From: an uncultured Verrucomicrobiales bacterium
GTDB taxonomy: Bacteria > Verrucomicrobiota > Verrucomicrobiia > Verrucomicrobiales > Akkermansiaceae
Assembly: GCA_937934595.1 (NCBI GenBank)
Contig: CALGZA010000046.1
Span: 1 to 64,000 of the forward strand
Direction of reading: 5' to 3'
Length of the DNA stretch: 64,000 bases
This document shows, in pieces, positions 32,769 through 40,751 of this stretch (within the stretch, counting starts at the first letter, position 1; each line of letters begins with the position of its first letter). The position numbers were made by a program, and so were the translations under genes. The notes beneath the pieces were generated by a model. That model worked only from the letters and a program-made list of their open reading frames with translations. It searched no databases and was not told the DNA's origin.

Positions 32769-33725
32769 TTACTTCGAGCGGTTTTGGATGATTTCATCTG
32801 GGACTTTACGAAGCTTTGTGATGAGTCCGAGGAGGGACATTATTTTTAGGCCGTAGTAGGTGATGTCTATTTCCCACCATTTGAATCCTTGTCTGGTGCT
32901 GTGTGGGTAGCGGTGGTGGTTGTTATGCCATCCTTCACCGAGGGTAATGATGGCTAGGATGGCGCTGTTTTTGCTATCGTCTTTTGTTTTGTAGCGTTGT
33001 TTTCCCCAGACGTGAGCCATGGAGTTGATCATGAGGGTGCCGTGAAGTAGGAATACGGTGCTGACGAAGAAGGTCCAGACGAAGAATTGTGGAGCGGTGA
33101 CGGCTAGTGTGGGGTATGTGGTTTCGAGGAAGTAGCCGAGGGCGTACATGCAGGCGCCGTAGAGGTATGGGACGAGTTGGTCGAATCTGTTAAGGAAGAC
33201 TAGTTCTGGGAATTTGGCTAAGTCTTTGATTTGTGAGTAGTCTGTGGGGAAGTTACGTTTGCATGTGATCCAGCCGATGTGTGACCACCAGAAGCCTTGA
33301 ACTCCTGGAGAGTGGAGGTCTTCTTCTGTGTCTGAGTGTTTGTGGTGGTGGCGGTGGTTAGCGGCCCACCAGAGAGCGCCTCTCTGCATGGCAGTGTTTC
33401 CCCAGACGGCCATGATGAACTGCATGATTCTGCCTGCTTTGAAGGATCTGTGTGAGAAGTAGCGGTGGTAGAAGCCTGTGATGGCGAACATTCTGAGGAT
33501 GTAGAGAATGATGGCAGCGATGACCGCTGTGGGGCTCCAGCTGACCCAGATGAGTAGGAATAATCCGAGGTGTAGAATGATGAATGGGATGCAGCGTTCC
33601 CAGTCGACTTTTACTGCGAGTGCTTTTGGGTTTTCTATTCTTTTGTAGTCTGAGTCCAACCAATGTCCGAGCATGTCTTTAATTCTGGTAAAGGTGCTGG
33701 CTTTTGGTTGGGTGCTATTGTTCAT
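32769..33725 (-). CDS. Acyl-CoA/acyl-lipid delta-9-type desaturase
   Basis: This 318-residue membrane di-iron desaturase has the three His boxes HRYFSH (87-92), HRHHHKHSD (124-132) and HNNHH (near 266) in WHNNHHRYPHS. Four hydrophobic spans are present. The layout is that of stearoyl-CoA desaturase-like bacterial enzymes that insert a cis double bond. In this operon it could supply the unsaturated chains on which Cfa acts. It lies 12 bases after the NTF2-like lipoprotein gene and 9 bases before the FAD oxidoreductase gene. Confidence 0.92.
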   Translation of the reverse strand: MNNSTQPKASTFTRIKDMLGHWLDSDYKRIENPKALAVKVDWERCIPFIILHLGLFLLIWVSWSPTAVIAAIILYILRMFAITGFYHRYFSHRSFKAGRIMQFIMAVWGNTAMQRGALWWAANHRHHHKHSDTEEDLHSPGVQGFWWSHIGWITCKRNFPTDYSQIKDLAKFPELVFLNRFDQLVPYLYGACMYALGYFLETTYPTLAVTAPQFFVWTFFVSTVFLLHGTLMINSMAHVWGKQRYKTKDDSKNSAILAIITLGEGWHNNHHRYPHSTRQGFKWWEIDITYYGLKIMSLLGLITKLRKVPDEIIQNRSK

Positions 33726-33737
33726 CTTATAGGGGGG

Positions 33738-34367
33738 TTAGAGCCTTTTTTTTACGATGTTAATACCGCCGCCGAGAAGTGGTATGTGCTCGAATAGTCC
33801 TGATGTGGAGTCCCAGAAGTCTTGGTGGATGAGGACTTTGCCTTGTTCATCGAAGATGACGTGGGACATACCGATGGTGATGATTTCTTTGCCTTTAGCG
33901 AGTTTAGGGGCGCTGAATTTCATGGTCCATCTGATGTAGTGTCCTTGATTTGATTTAGCGATGTCTTCTATCTCAAGAGAGTATGAAGTCATTGTTTTTG
34001 CTGTTTTGGTGAAGTGGTCTTCTATTTCCTGTCTGTTGGTAAGGGTTTTTAGGGTGTCATTGAGGTATGCTTCACTGGCGTAGACGTTGGATGTTTCTTT
34101 TTTTATGAAATCTGTAGAGCCGATGCCTTTGAGGAATGTGCTGAAGCGATCTAGGGCTTGTTTAGTATCATCTGGTGTGAGGTTTCCTGCGCGTTTTAGG
34201 GCTGTGGATTTGGCTTTGTTGTATGTGTTTGCTTGTTCGTTCATGCTGGTATTGGTAGAGCATCCTGTGAAGCAGAATAGGCCAATGCATAGGCTGAATC
34301 CAACCCATCCGATCCAGGGTATGAGTTTTGTTATATTTGTGTTACTTCTGTTCACGGGATTGCTCAT
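33738..34367 (-). CDS. NTF2/SnoaL-like lipoprotein
   Basis: This 209-residue protein has a hydrophobic helix ending in a lipobox (LFCFTGC, Cys36), so it is probably a lipid-anchored envelope protein. Residues about 85-200 have the nuclear transport factor 2/SnoaL fold pattern (NRQEIEDHFTKTAKTMTSYSLEIEDI, then IDQQGKVLIHQDFWD-like end). NTF2-like proteins in RpoE-ChrR clusters are usually cytosolic; the lipoprotein signal is unusual. It is the first gene of the eight-gene operon and has a good promoter just upstream. Confidence 0.75.
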   Translation of the reverse strand: MSNPVNRSNTNITKLIPWIGWVGFSLCIGLFCFTGCSTNTSMNEQANTYNKAKSTALKRAGNLTPDDTKQALDRFSTFLKGIGSTDFIKKETSNVYASEAYLNDTLKTLTNRQEIEDHFTKTAKTMTSYSLEIEDIAKSNQGHYIRWTMKFSAPKLAKGKEIITIGMSHVIFDEQGKVLIHQDFWDSTSGLFEHIPLLGGGINIVKKRL

Positions 34368-34387
34368 TATGTGGTGTGGAACGAAAT

Positions 34388-34416
34388 ATGTTACTGTATG
34401 GATGCTTTATTGACAA
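34388..34416 (-). promoter_or_regulatory. Promoter of the lipid-modification operon
   Basis: On the minus strand TTGTCA (34416-34411), a 17-base spacer and TAACAT (34393-34388) form a sigma-70-type promoter, 20 bases before the ATG at 34367. A TTACTG half-site at 34391-34396 matches the arm of the palindrome at 36126-36149. Confidence 0.5.
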
Positions 34417-34439
34417 ATGATGTTGGTTGGATGTGTAGC

Positions 34440-34748
34440 TTATTCTGCGAGTAATTCAAGAAGTTCCCCGATGTTGTGATTTTTTTCTAATTGGTGTCTT
34501 AAGCGGTATTTGTAGTCGATGGAGTATGAGTTCTGTCTACCTTGTCTGGTGCGAGAGATTACATTGGCATCGGTGAGTTCGTTTAGGATGCGTTGGATAG
34601 ATCTTTCAGTGATGCCTATTGAGAGAGCTAGGTTTCTAACGGTTGTTTGGTGGTCACGGTGTAGGCATAGTATGACGTGGAGGTGGTTTGTGAGGAATGT
34701 CCAGTTGCTATTGGCTTTATTTTTAGAAGAGTTTTCAGTGGGTTTCAT
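34440..34748 (-). CDS. Small winged-helix transcriptional regulator
   Basis: This 102-residue protein has a winged helix-turn-helix: NWTFLTNHLHVILCLHRDHQTTVRNLALSIGITERSIQRILNELTDANVI, then wing RTRQGRQNSYSID. The NWTFLTNHxHVxLCL opening defines a family of MarR/ArsR-like repressors without visible metal or ligand residues. It lies between the lipid operon and nhaA and is separate from both, 72 bases upstream of the NTF2-like start. Its position makes it the obvious candidate regulator of the island, but that is inference. An inverted repeat lies just upstream of its start. Confidence 0.8.
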   Translation of the reverse strand: MKPTENSSKNKANSNWTFLTNHLHVILCLHRDHQTTVRNLALSIGITERSIQRILNELTDANVISRTRQGRQNSYSIDYKYRLRHQLEKNHNIGELLELLAE

Positions 34749-34762
34749 GGTGTTTTCAAGTT

Positions 34763-34792
34763 ATGACTTTAAATACATGAAAAATAAGTCAT
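34763..34792. promoter_or_regulatory. Inverted repeat upstream of the winged-helix gene
   Basis: ATGACTT (34763-34769) and AAGTCAT (34786-34792) are perfect 7-bp arms with a 16-base spacer. They lie 15 bases upstream of the regulator's ATG, in the space shared with nhaA, and could be an autoregulatory operator. Confidence 0.35.
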
Positions 34793-34908
34793 GTTTTATG
34801 TTGCGTGTTATTTGTTTCGTGTTTTAATATGATCATAATGGGATACAGAGAACAAGTAGAAATCAGGGGATGTGGCTATGAACTTAATATTAATGGGGGT
34901 GCTTAGAG

Positions 34909-36108
34909 ATGACTGGGATCAAAAGGAATATTTTTATTGATAGGGTAGTTTCACTTTTTAGGCATGAAGCGAGTGGTGGGGTGTTGTTGATGTTGGCTAC
35001 GGTATTTGCGCTGATAGTGAGTAATACTGGGATGGCGTGGTATCCTGCGTTGATAGATACACCAGTGAAGGTAATGGTGGGGAGTTTGGTCATATCTAAG
35101 CCATTGTTGTTATGGGTTAATGATGGGTTGATGGCTATTTTCTTTTTGTTAGTGGGTTTGGAGCTGAAGAGGGAGTTACTGTATGGTGAGTTATCTGATG
35201 GGAAGAAGCTTATACTGCCGTTGATGGCTGCTGCGGGTGGGTTATTAGTGCCAGCGTGTATTTATGTTTTATTCAATAAGGGAGATTCTGCTGCGCTGAA
35301 TGGCTGGGCGATACCGGCTGCAACTGATATTGCTTTTGCGCTTGGGATATTGGCATTGCTGGGTAGCAGGGTGCCGGTAGCTCTGAAGATATTGCTTACA
35401 TCGATAGCTGTGATTGATGATTTGGCAGCTATAGTTATTATTGCGTTGTTTTATACGAGCCAGCTGTCTGTGTTAGCTCTGATGGTGTCTGCGGGGACGT
35501 TGTTATTACTGTGGTTGATGAATCGGATGGGAGTAAGGTCTGTAGCTCCTTACATTTTAGTGGGAGTAGTTCTATGGGTGAGTGTATTGAAATCTGGAGT
35601 TCATGCTACACTAGCTGGAGTGGCGCTGGCGGCCTTTATCCCTTCTAGGCCTGCGGGGGAGTCTGCGGCAGCTGGGAGGGTAGAGCATTTTTTACATGGT
35701 TGGGTAGCATTTTTCATATTGCCTGTATTTGCTTTTGTGAATGCTGGGGTGCCATTGGTGGGGATCACTTTAGAGGCTTTGATGAAGCCGATACCTATGG
35801 GGATAGCGTTTGGGTTGTTTTTTGGTAAGCAGCTGGGGGTATTTGGATTGTGTTATTTGGCGATAAAGTGTGGTTTGGCGAAGTTACCGAGGGGTGTGAC
35901 CTGGAAGCAGCTTTATGGATTAGCTTGTTTATGTGGAGTAGGATTTACGATGAGTCTGTTCATAGCATCGCTTGCTTTTGAGGGTTCTGGGGCGCCTGTA
36001 TTTAATTCTGATGCTCGGTTAGGGATCCTTTTAGGATCTTTGCTCTCTGGTCTGGTGGGTTATTTTGTGCTGCGAAGGAGTCTAGCAGATAAGAGGCTGA
36101 ATGAGTAG
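34909..36108 (+). CDS. nhaA: Na+/H+ antiporter NhaA
   Basis: This 399-residue inner-membrane antiporter exchanges Na+ for H+. The 12-helix pattern begins RHEASGGVLLMLATVFALIVSNT. TDIAFALGILALLG (139-152) and IAVIDDLAAI (166-175, with the ion-binding pair D170-D171) form the antiporter core. VGLELKREL (82-90) is also typical. FTMSLFIASLAF precedes the last helix. Length is normal. It is divergent from the regulator gene, with the regulator's inverted repeat between them. It may belong to the stress island or merely sit within it. Confidence 0.95.
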   Translation: MTGIKRNIFIDRVVSLFRHEASGGVLLMLATVFALIVSNTGMAWYPALIDTPVKVMVGSLVISKPLLLWVNDGLMAIFFLLVGLELKRELLYGELSDGKKLILPLMAAAGGLLVPACIYVLFNKGDSAALNGWAIPAATDIAFALGILALLGSRVPVALKILLTSIAVIDDLAAIVIIALFYTSQLSVLALMVSAGTLLLLWLMNRMGVRSVAPYILVGVVLWVSVLKSGVHATLAGVALAAFIPSRPAGESAAAGRVEHFLHGWVAFFILPVFAFVNAGVPLVGITLEALMKPIPMGIAFGLFFGKQLGVFGLCYLAIKCGLAKLPRGVTWKQLYGLACLCGVGFTMSLFIASLAFEGSGAPVFNSDARLGILLGSLLSGLVGYFVLRRSLADKRLNE

Positions 36109-36125
36109 ATGGGGCGGTAGTGTTG

Positions 36126-36149
36126 TTTTTTCAGTAATTACTGAAAAAA
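36126..36149. promoter_or_regulatory. 24-bp perfect palindrome upstream of the SDR gene
   Basis: Six T, CAGTAATTACTG and six A form a perfect palindrome 52 bases before the SDR start. The T runs precede and the A runs follow the stem, the reverse of a terminator, so an operator or promoter element is more likely. Half of it (TTACTG) recurs at 34391-34396 over the -10 box of the divergent lipid operon. Confidence 0.5.
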
Positions 36150-36201
36150 TGGTAATTATATTATTGAGTTAGTGGTGTGTTTTCGTTTAAGGTGGGCATC
36201 T

Positions 36202-36909
36202 ATGAGTAAGACTATATTAATTGTTGGTGGGAATAGTGGGATAGGAAAGGAAGTGCTGGATGTATTTTTGGGCTATGGTTACGAGGTTCATTTGGCTGTT
36301 AGGAAGGTTGATGATGTGGATAAGCCGGTGGCGAGTAAGCAATTTTATGATGCTCTGGAGGGAGGTGAGAGTGATCTGGAGCTTCCGGAGGTTTTGGATG
36401 GATTAGTTTACTGTCCGGGTACGATACAATTGAAGCCGTTTCATAGGGTTGATGGGGAGCAGATGAGGAATGATATGGAGGTGAATGCATTTGGGGCTGC
36501 GCGTATCATTCAGGCGGCACTGCCTGCGCTTAAGAAATCTGAGTCTGCTGGTGGGGCTTCGGTGGTGATGTTTTCATCGGTGGCTGCGCAGACTGGGTTG
36601 GCATTTCATGCATCGATTAGTATGGCGAAGGCGGCGGTTGAGGGATTGACGTTGAGTTTGGCAAGTGAGTTGTCCTCGTTTGGAATTAGGGTGAATGCTA
36701 TTGCACCATCTTTAACTGATACGCCGTTGGCGTCTATGTTGTTGAATTCTGATGCTAAGCGTGAGGCTTCTGCGGCACGTCATCCGTTGAAGACGGTAGG
36801 GACTGCTTCTGGGGTGGCTGGGTTGGTGGATTACTTGGTAGGTGAGGGTGCAGGCTTTGTTACTGGTCAGGTATTTAGGGTAGATGGAGGCATGAGTTCC
36901 TTGAGGTAA
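36202..36909 (+). CDS. Non-classical SDR family oxidoreductase
   Basis: This 235-residue short-chain dehydrogenase starts at the ATG at 36202, with AAGGTG 7 bases upstream. The nucleotide motif is GGNSGIG (9-15), and SS (125-126) holds the catalytic Ser. In the catalytic segment the usual YxxxK reads I139-S-M-A-K143, so the active-site Tyr is replaced by Ile while Lys remains. VNAIAPSLTDTPLA and a C-terminal GQVFRVDGGMSSLR are typical. The cofactor-binding fold looks intact, but normal SDR chemistry is doubtful. It lies 12 bases before the DUF2867 gene, and SDRs of this type accompany photolyase genes in singlet-oxygen clusters. Confidence 0.85.
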   Translation: MSKTILIVGGNSGIGKEVLDVFLGYGYEVHLAVRKVDDVDKPVASKQFYDALEGGESDLELPEVLDGLVYCPGTIQLKPFHRVDGEQMRNDMEVNAFGAARIIQAALPALKKSESAGGASVVMFSSVAAQTGLAFHASISMAKAAVEGLTLSLASELSSFGIRVNAIAPSLTDTPLASMLLNSDAKREASAARHPLKTVGTASGVAGLVDYLVGEGAGFVTGQVFRVDGGMSSLR

Positions 36910-36921
36910 TTTTTAGTTGAG

Positions 36922-38397
36922 ATGGTGGAGCTGAATGGAAAAACTGTAATGGTAACGGGTGCTAATGGCTACATTGGCACTCGTCTCATTCATGCATTGG
37001 GGGAGCGGGGTTATAGGATATTAGCGGTTGTTAGGAACCGGAAGAGGCTTAATAAAGATTTGGTTAAGTCATTGGCTGGGCGGTTGGTCATCATAGAGGC
37101 TGATTTTAGTTCTTATCAGTTACCTGAGATTTCTGAGAAGGTAGATGCGGCATATTATTTGCTGCATTCGATGAGTTCTGGGGGTGATTTTATGGATGTA
37201 GAGACGCAATGTGCGTTTCATTTTGTGACGTGGGTGAAGTCAACGGGGTGTGAGCAGATTATCTATTTGGGAGCGCTTTTGCCGCAGAACGTTGAAGGTT
37301 CTGAGTTATCCCAGCATCTTCAATCACGGGAGAAGGTGCAGACTATTTTACAGGCATCTGGGGTGCCGTTAACTACATTGAGGGCGTCTATTATAGTTGG
37401 GAGTGGGAGTGCTAGTTTTGAGATGATACGTGATTTGGTGGAGAAGTTGCCTGTGATGATAACTCCTAAGTGGGTGAGGACGGAGTGTCAGCCGATAGCG
37501 ATACGTAACATTATTTATTATTTAGTGGGGGTGATAGAGAATGAGGTTTGTAGGGGGAAGGATTATGATGTGGGAGGTCCTGAGACGCTGACTTATGGTG
37601 AGATGTTAGAGCGTTATGCTAGGGCGCGAGGACTGAGGAGGTGGATAGTGTCTGTGCCGTTTTTTAGTCCTAAGTTGTCATCACATTGGTTACAGATTTT
37701 TACTGCGACTAATTATTTTTTGGCGAGGAATTTGATTGATAGTTTGAGTATGAAGACGGTGTGTCATGGGGATGCTATTACTGAGGTGATACCGCAGGAT
37801 TTATTGACTTATGATGAGGCAATTGAGAGGGCTTTTTCGCGGATAGCACAGAATTTGGTTCCTTCTACTTGGTATGATTCTTTGGTTAGTGGATCACTTA
37901 GTCATTCTCAGTTAGATAATGTGAATGTTCCTGTTCATGGGGTTTTTAAGGATCAACGTTCTGGGGAGATTATGGTTGAAAGGGGTGAGTGTGTTGATGC
38001 AATATGGAGTCTTGGAGGGAAAGTAGGTTGGCCGTCTATGCACTGGGCGTGGAGGGTTAGGGGTTTTATTGATAAGATGATAGGAGGGATAGGAATGAGG
38101 CGTGGGAGGCGGAATATTAGTGAGCTTAGGAGTGGTGATGCATTGGATTTCTGGAGGGTGATTCTGGCGGATCGTGAGCGTGGGAGGTTGATATTATTTG
38201 CGGAGATGAAGTTACCGGGTGAGGCATGGTTAGAGTATGAGATACTGGGTGATAGGTTGAGGCAGGTGGCGACTTTTAGACCTAAGGGGTTATTGGGAAG
38301 GGTGTATTGGTATGCTGTGTATCCTTTGCATGTGGTTCTTTTTCCGAGGATGTTGCGGGTTTTGGCTAGTGGGTGGATGGGGAGAAAAAAATTATGA
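36922..38397 (+). CDS. NAD(P)-binding protein with C-terminal DUF2867
   Basis: This 491-residue protein has an N-terminal Rossmann domain with VTGANGYIGTRL (11-22) of the extended/atypical SDR type (about 1-290) and a C-terminal DUF2867 domain (about 330-491, with GGKVGWPSMHWAWRVRGFIDKMIGG and a terminal YPLHVVLFPRM). No catalytic YxxxK is obvious. Such fusions are common next to photolyase-like genes, but their reaction is unknown. The stop overlaps the start of the photolyase-related gene by 4 bases (ATGA), giving translational coupling. Confidence 0.85.
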   Translation: MVELNGKTVMVTGANGYIGTRLIHALGERGYRILAVVRNRKRLNKDLVKSLAGRLVIIEADFSSYQLPEISEKVDAAYYLLHSMSSGGDFMDVETQCAFHFVTWVKSTGCEQIIYLGALLPQNVEGSELSQHLQSREKVQTILQASGVPLTTLRASIIVGSGSASFEMIRDLVEKLPVMITPKWVRTECQPIAIRNIIYYLVGVIENEVCRGKDYDVGGPETLTYGEMLERYARARGLRRWIVSVPFFSPKLSSHWLQIFTATNYFLARNLIDSLSMKTVCHGDAITEVIPQDLLTYDEAIERAFSRIAQNLVPSTWYDSLVSGSLSHSQLDNVNVPVHGVFKDQRSGEIMVERGECVDAIWSLGGKVGWPSMHWAWRVRGFIDKMIGGIGMRRGRRNISELRSGDALDFWRVILADRERGRLILFAEMKLPGEAWLEYEILGDRLRQVATFRPKGLLGRVYWYAVYPLHVVLFPRMLRVLASGWMGRKKL

Positions 38398-39884
38398 AGA
38401 TAGGGTTAATATTTCCGTTTCAGTTGTATGCGTCTCATCCTGTTTTGGAGGAGGCTGATAAGGTTTTTATGGTGGCGGATTCTTTGGTGCTAGGGGGGGA
38501 TGATGAGTGGCCTTTGGTTCCACATGCGAAGAAGTTATTACTGCATAAGGCTTCTATGGTGGTTTATTCTGAGGATAAGGAGCTGGAGATCGTTGATAGT
38601 TATGAAAGTTTGGATCTAACAGGGTTTAGTGATATTGTGGTTTGCCGACTGGTGGATGATGTTTTGGAGAGGAGATTAGGTGATTATTGTGAGGCTAATG
38701 GTATGGGCTTGATAGAGTTGGAGACGCCTGGTTTTGTTACGCCGAGTGCATGGGGGAGGGATTTTTTTGAGGGTAAGAAGAAGCCTTTTATGAAGACATT
38801 TTATCAGGCACAGAGGAAGAGGATGGGGGTTTTAGTGGATGATGAGATGCAGCCTGAGGGTGGGAGGTGGAGTTATGATGATGAGAATAGGAAAAAGTTT
38901 CCGTTGAAGGCAGTTCCTCCAGGGGACCCTAAGGTTCATCAAACTGTTAGAGAGGTGGGGGTGCTGGAGCGGGTGAGAGAGGGGTTAGTTGAGAGTGGTG
39001 TTGAGGTATTTGGAGGTTATGATGATTTCATTTATCCAATATGTCATGAGAGTGCTCGTGGTTGGCTGGATGAGTTTCTGGAGGAGCGTTTTGCTTTGTT
39101 TGGGACTTACGAAGATGCGCTAACTCACAGGAGTAGATTTCTTTATCATTCTGTTCTGACTCCGATGTTGAATATTGGTTTGTTGACGCCAGAAGAAGTG
39201 GTGAGTAGGGCGCTGGAGGTGGGTGAGAAAAATGATGTTGGTATTAATAATCTGGAAGGTTTTGTTAGGCAGGTCATTGGATGGCGGGAGTATATGGCGA
39301 TAATGTATACGAAGCATGGGCGTTATCTTAGGACACAGAATTTCTGGGGTTTTAAGTCATCTATGCCGGAATCGATTTATCGTTGTAAGACGGGTATACC
39401 GCTAGTTGATGATGTGCTGTTGAAGGTGAAGCGGGACGGATATGCTCATCATATTGAGAGGCTGATGGTGCTGGGGAACTTTTTTTTACTTTTGCGCGTA
39501 AAGCCGGATGATGTTTTCAAGTGGTTTTCTGAGATGTTTGTGGATGCTTATGATTGGGTCATGGTGCCGAATGTTTATGGGATGAGTCAGTTTAGTGATG
39601 GTGGTTTACTGGTTACGAAGCCTTATTTGAGTGGCTCTAATTATCTTAAGAAGATGTCTGATTATAAGGCGGGTGAGTGGTGTGAAGTGTGGGATTCATT
39701 GTTTTGGAGTTTTATTGATGATTACCGCGATTTTTTCTCTAGCCAGTATAGGATGAAGATGATGGTGAGTCATTTGGTGAAGATGGGTGGTGAGAAGTTA
39801 GCAGAGCATCATGAGAGGGCTGCAGGCTATAGGGAGAAGCTTATGGCTGGGGGGTATCTCGGGGATGATTTAGAGCTTTTGTGA
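38394..39884 (+). CDS. Cryptochrome/photolyase family protein (FeS-BCP/PhrB-like)
   Basis: This 496-residue protein starts at the ATG at 38394, where MKIGLIFPFQLYASHP aligns with the family. It is related to bacterial (6-4) photolyases and cryptochromes of the PhrB/FeS-BCP type: N-terminal alpha/beta domain (1-150), then the FAD-binding helical domain with THRSRFLYHSVLTPMLNIGLLTPEEV, EGFVRQVIGWREYMAIMY, HHIERLMVLGNFFLLL and KPYLSGSNYLKKMSDY. The Cys cluster expected after MSDY (DYCKGC and CPF in PhrB) is absent here; the segment reads DYKAGEWCEVWDSLFW. The protein probably binds FAD but not the 4Fe-4S cluster. A terminator follows directly. Confidence 0.88.
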   Translation: MKIGLIFPFQLYASHPVLEEADKVFMVADSLVLGGDDEWPLVPHAKKLLLHKASMVVYSEDKELEIVDSYESLDLTGFSDIVVCRLVDDVLERRLGDYCEANGMGLIELETPGFVTPSAWGRDFFEGKKKPFMKTFYQAQRKRMGVLVDDEMQPEGGRWSYDDENRKKFPLKAVPPGDPKVHQTVREVGVLERVREGLVESGVEVFGGYDDFIYPICHESARGWLDEFLEERFALFGTYEDALTHRSRFLYHSVLTPMLNIGLLTPEEVVSRALEVGEKNDVGINNLEGFVRQVIGWREYMAIMYTKHGRYLRTQNFWGFKSSMPESIYRCKTGIPLVDDVLLKVKRDGYAHHIERLMVLGNFFLLLRVKPDDVFKWFSEMFVDAYDWVMVPNVYGMSQFSDGGLLVTKPYLSGSNYLKKMSDYKAGEWCEVWDSLFWSFIDDYRDFFSSQYRMKMMVSHLVKMGGEKLAEHHERAAGYREKLMAGGYLGDDLELL

Positions 39885-39922
39885 AGACTTTTTTAATTAT
39901 GCTGATTAGTGAATAAATTACA

Positions 39923-39960
39923 CCCATCTAGATGATCTACTTAGATGGGTGCATTTTTGG
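39923..39960 (+). terminator. Terminator after the photolyase-related gene
   Basis: A perfect 10-bp stem CACCCATCTA/TAGATGGGTG with an 11-base loop is followed by CATTTTT. It also lies just after the convergent PEP-CTERM gene stop and may stop both transcripts, though the minus-side T run is weaker. Confidence 0.75.
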
Positions 39961-39969
39961 TTTGGAGCG

Positions 39970-40596
39970 TTATTTTTTACGCCTTATGATCAGGGAGATC
40001 ATGCCAAGGCCTATTAGAAGTGAGCCTGATGGCTCGGGGATAGGGCGAATTGAAATGTTATCAATTACATTCAGGTCCATATCGAATTGTAGAGTGGATG
40101 TGCCGCCTGTTGTAGTGAAATTCATGGCGTATGTATTGAAGTCCATGGGTGCGTTAGCGCCGCTGCTGTATCCGGTGATTCCTGCTCCAAAAGGTGCATC
40201 TACGAGTCCGCTAGCTAAGCTAGAATTTGAGAGTGAGAAGCCCATTTGATTATTAGTCGCTGGGTTTGTTGGTGAGGAGCTGACGTAGTTGGCTACTGAA
40301 AACACTAGTGAGTATGAGCCGGCTGATAGGTTTATATTTTGGGAAATACTTGATGCTCCTTTACTCGCTACAAATTGGTCGCCGAAGGTGGTGTTACCGC
40401 TATTAGGATCGCTGTTAGGTATGGCTCCATTCGTTCCGGTTACACTCCATGGTGCTATGAGTGCAGGAGATCCGAACTGGCTGGAAGATCCAAAAGGGTT
40501 ATCTTCAAAGCTGCCGTTTAATACTTGTGCATTAGCAGTGGAGTATGTAGCTGTTAGGGCTATAATTATAGATGTGTATTTATTTATTATTTTCAT
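39970..40596 (-). CDS. PEP-CTERM sorting domain exported protein
   Basis: This 208-residue exported protein has a signal peptide (cleavage near ANAQ, residue 24), then a mature opening VLNGSFEDNPFG that is common in DUF642-like or choice-of-anchor PEP-CTERM proteins. The middle is Ser/Asn/Gly/Thr-rich with beta-strand periodicity (SYSLVFSVANYVS, STLQFDMDLNVIDNISI). The end PIPEPSGSLLIGLGMISLIIRRKK is a complete PEP-CTERM signal for exosortase processing. It is unrelated in sequence to the other PEP-CTERM protein at 307-1293. Confidence 0.88.
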   Translation of the reverse strand: MKIINKYTSIIIALTATYSTANAQVLNGSFEDNPFGSSSQFGSPALIAPWSVTGTNGAIPNSDPNSGNTTFGDQFVASKGASSISQNINLSAGSYSLVFSVANYVSSSPTNPATNNQMGFSLSNSSLASGLVDAPFGAGITGYSSGANAPMDFNTYAMNFTTTGGTSTLQFDMDLNVIDNISIRPIPEPSGSLLIGLGMISLIIRRKK

Positions 40597-40751
40597 TAAA
40601 TAATATTATATTAAATTTTTATTAATATGTAAACATAAATAAGGACATATCATTACGGTGTTTTATCGGATGGTTCGAGGTTGATTTTTATTTATGGTCT
40701 GGCTTTGTATTGTTATGGCTTAAAAAGGTTGCTGTTATTTAGATTGGTTTT

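Noticed and set aside
34440..34748. The small regulator as a ChrR/ECF-sigma component
   Set aside because: The sequence is a plain winged helix without sigma-2/sigma-4 regions or zinc-binding His/Cys motifs.
36126..36149. Palindrome after nhaA as a Rho-independent terminator
   Set aside because: The T run precedes the stem and the A run follows it, the wrong order for termination on either strand.
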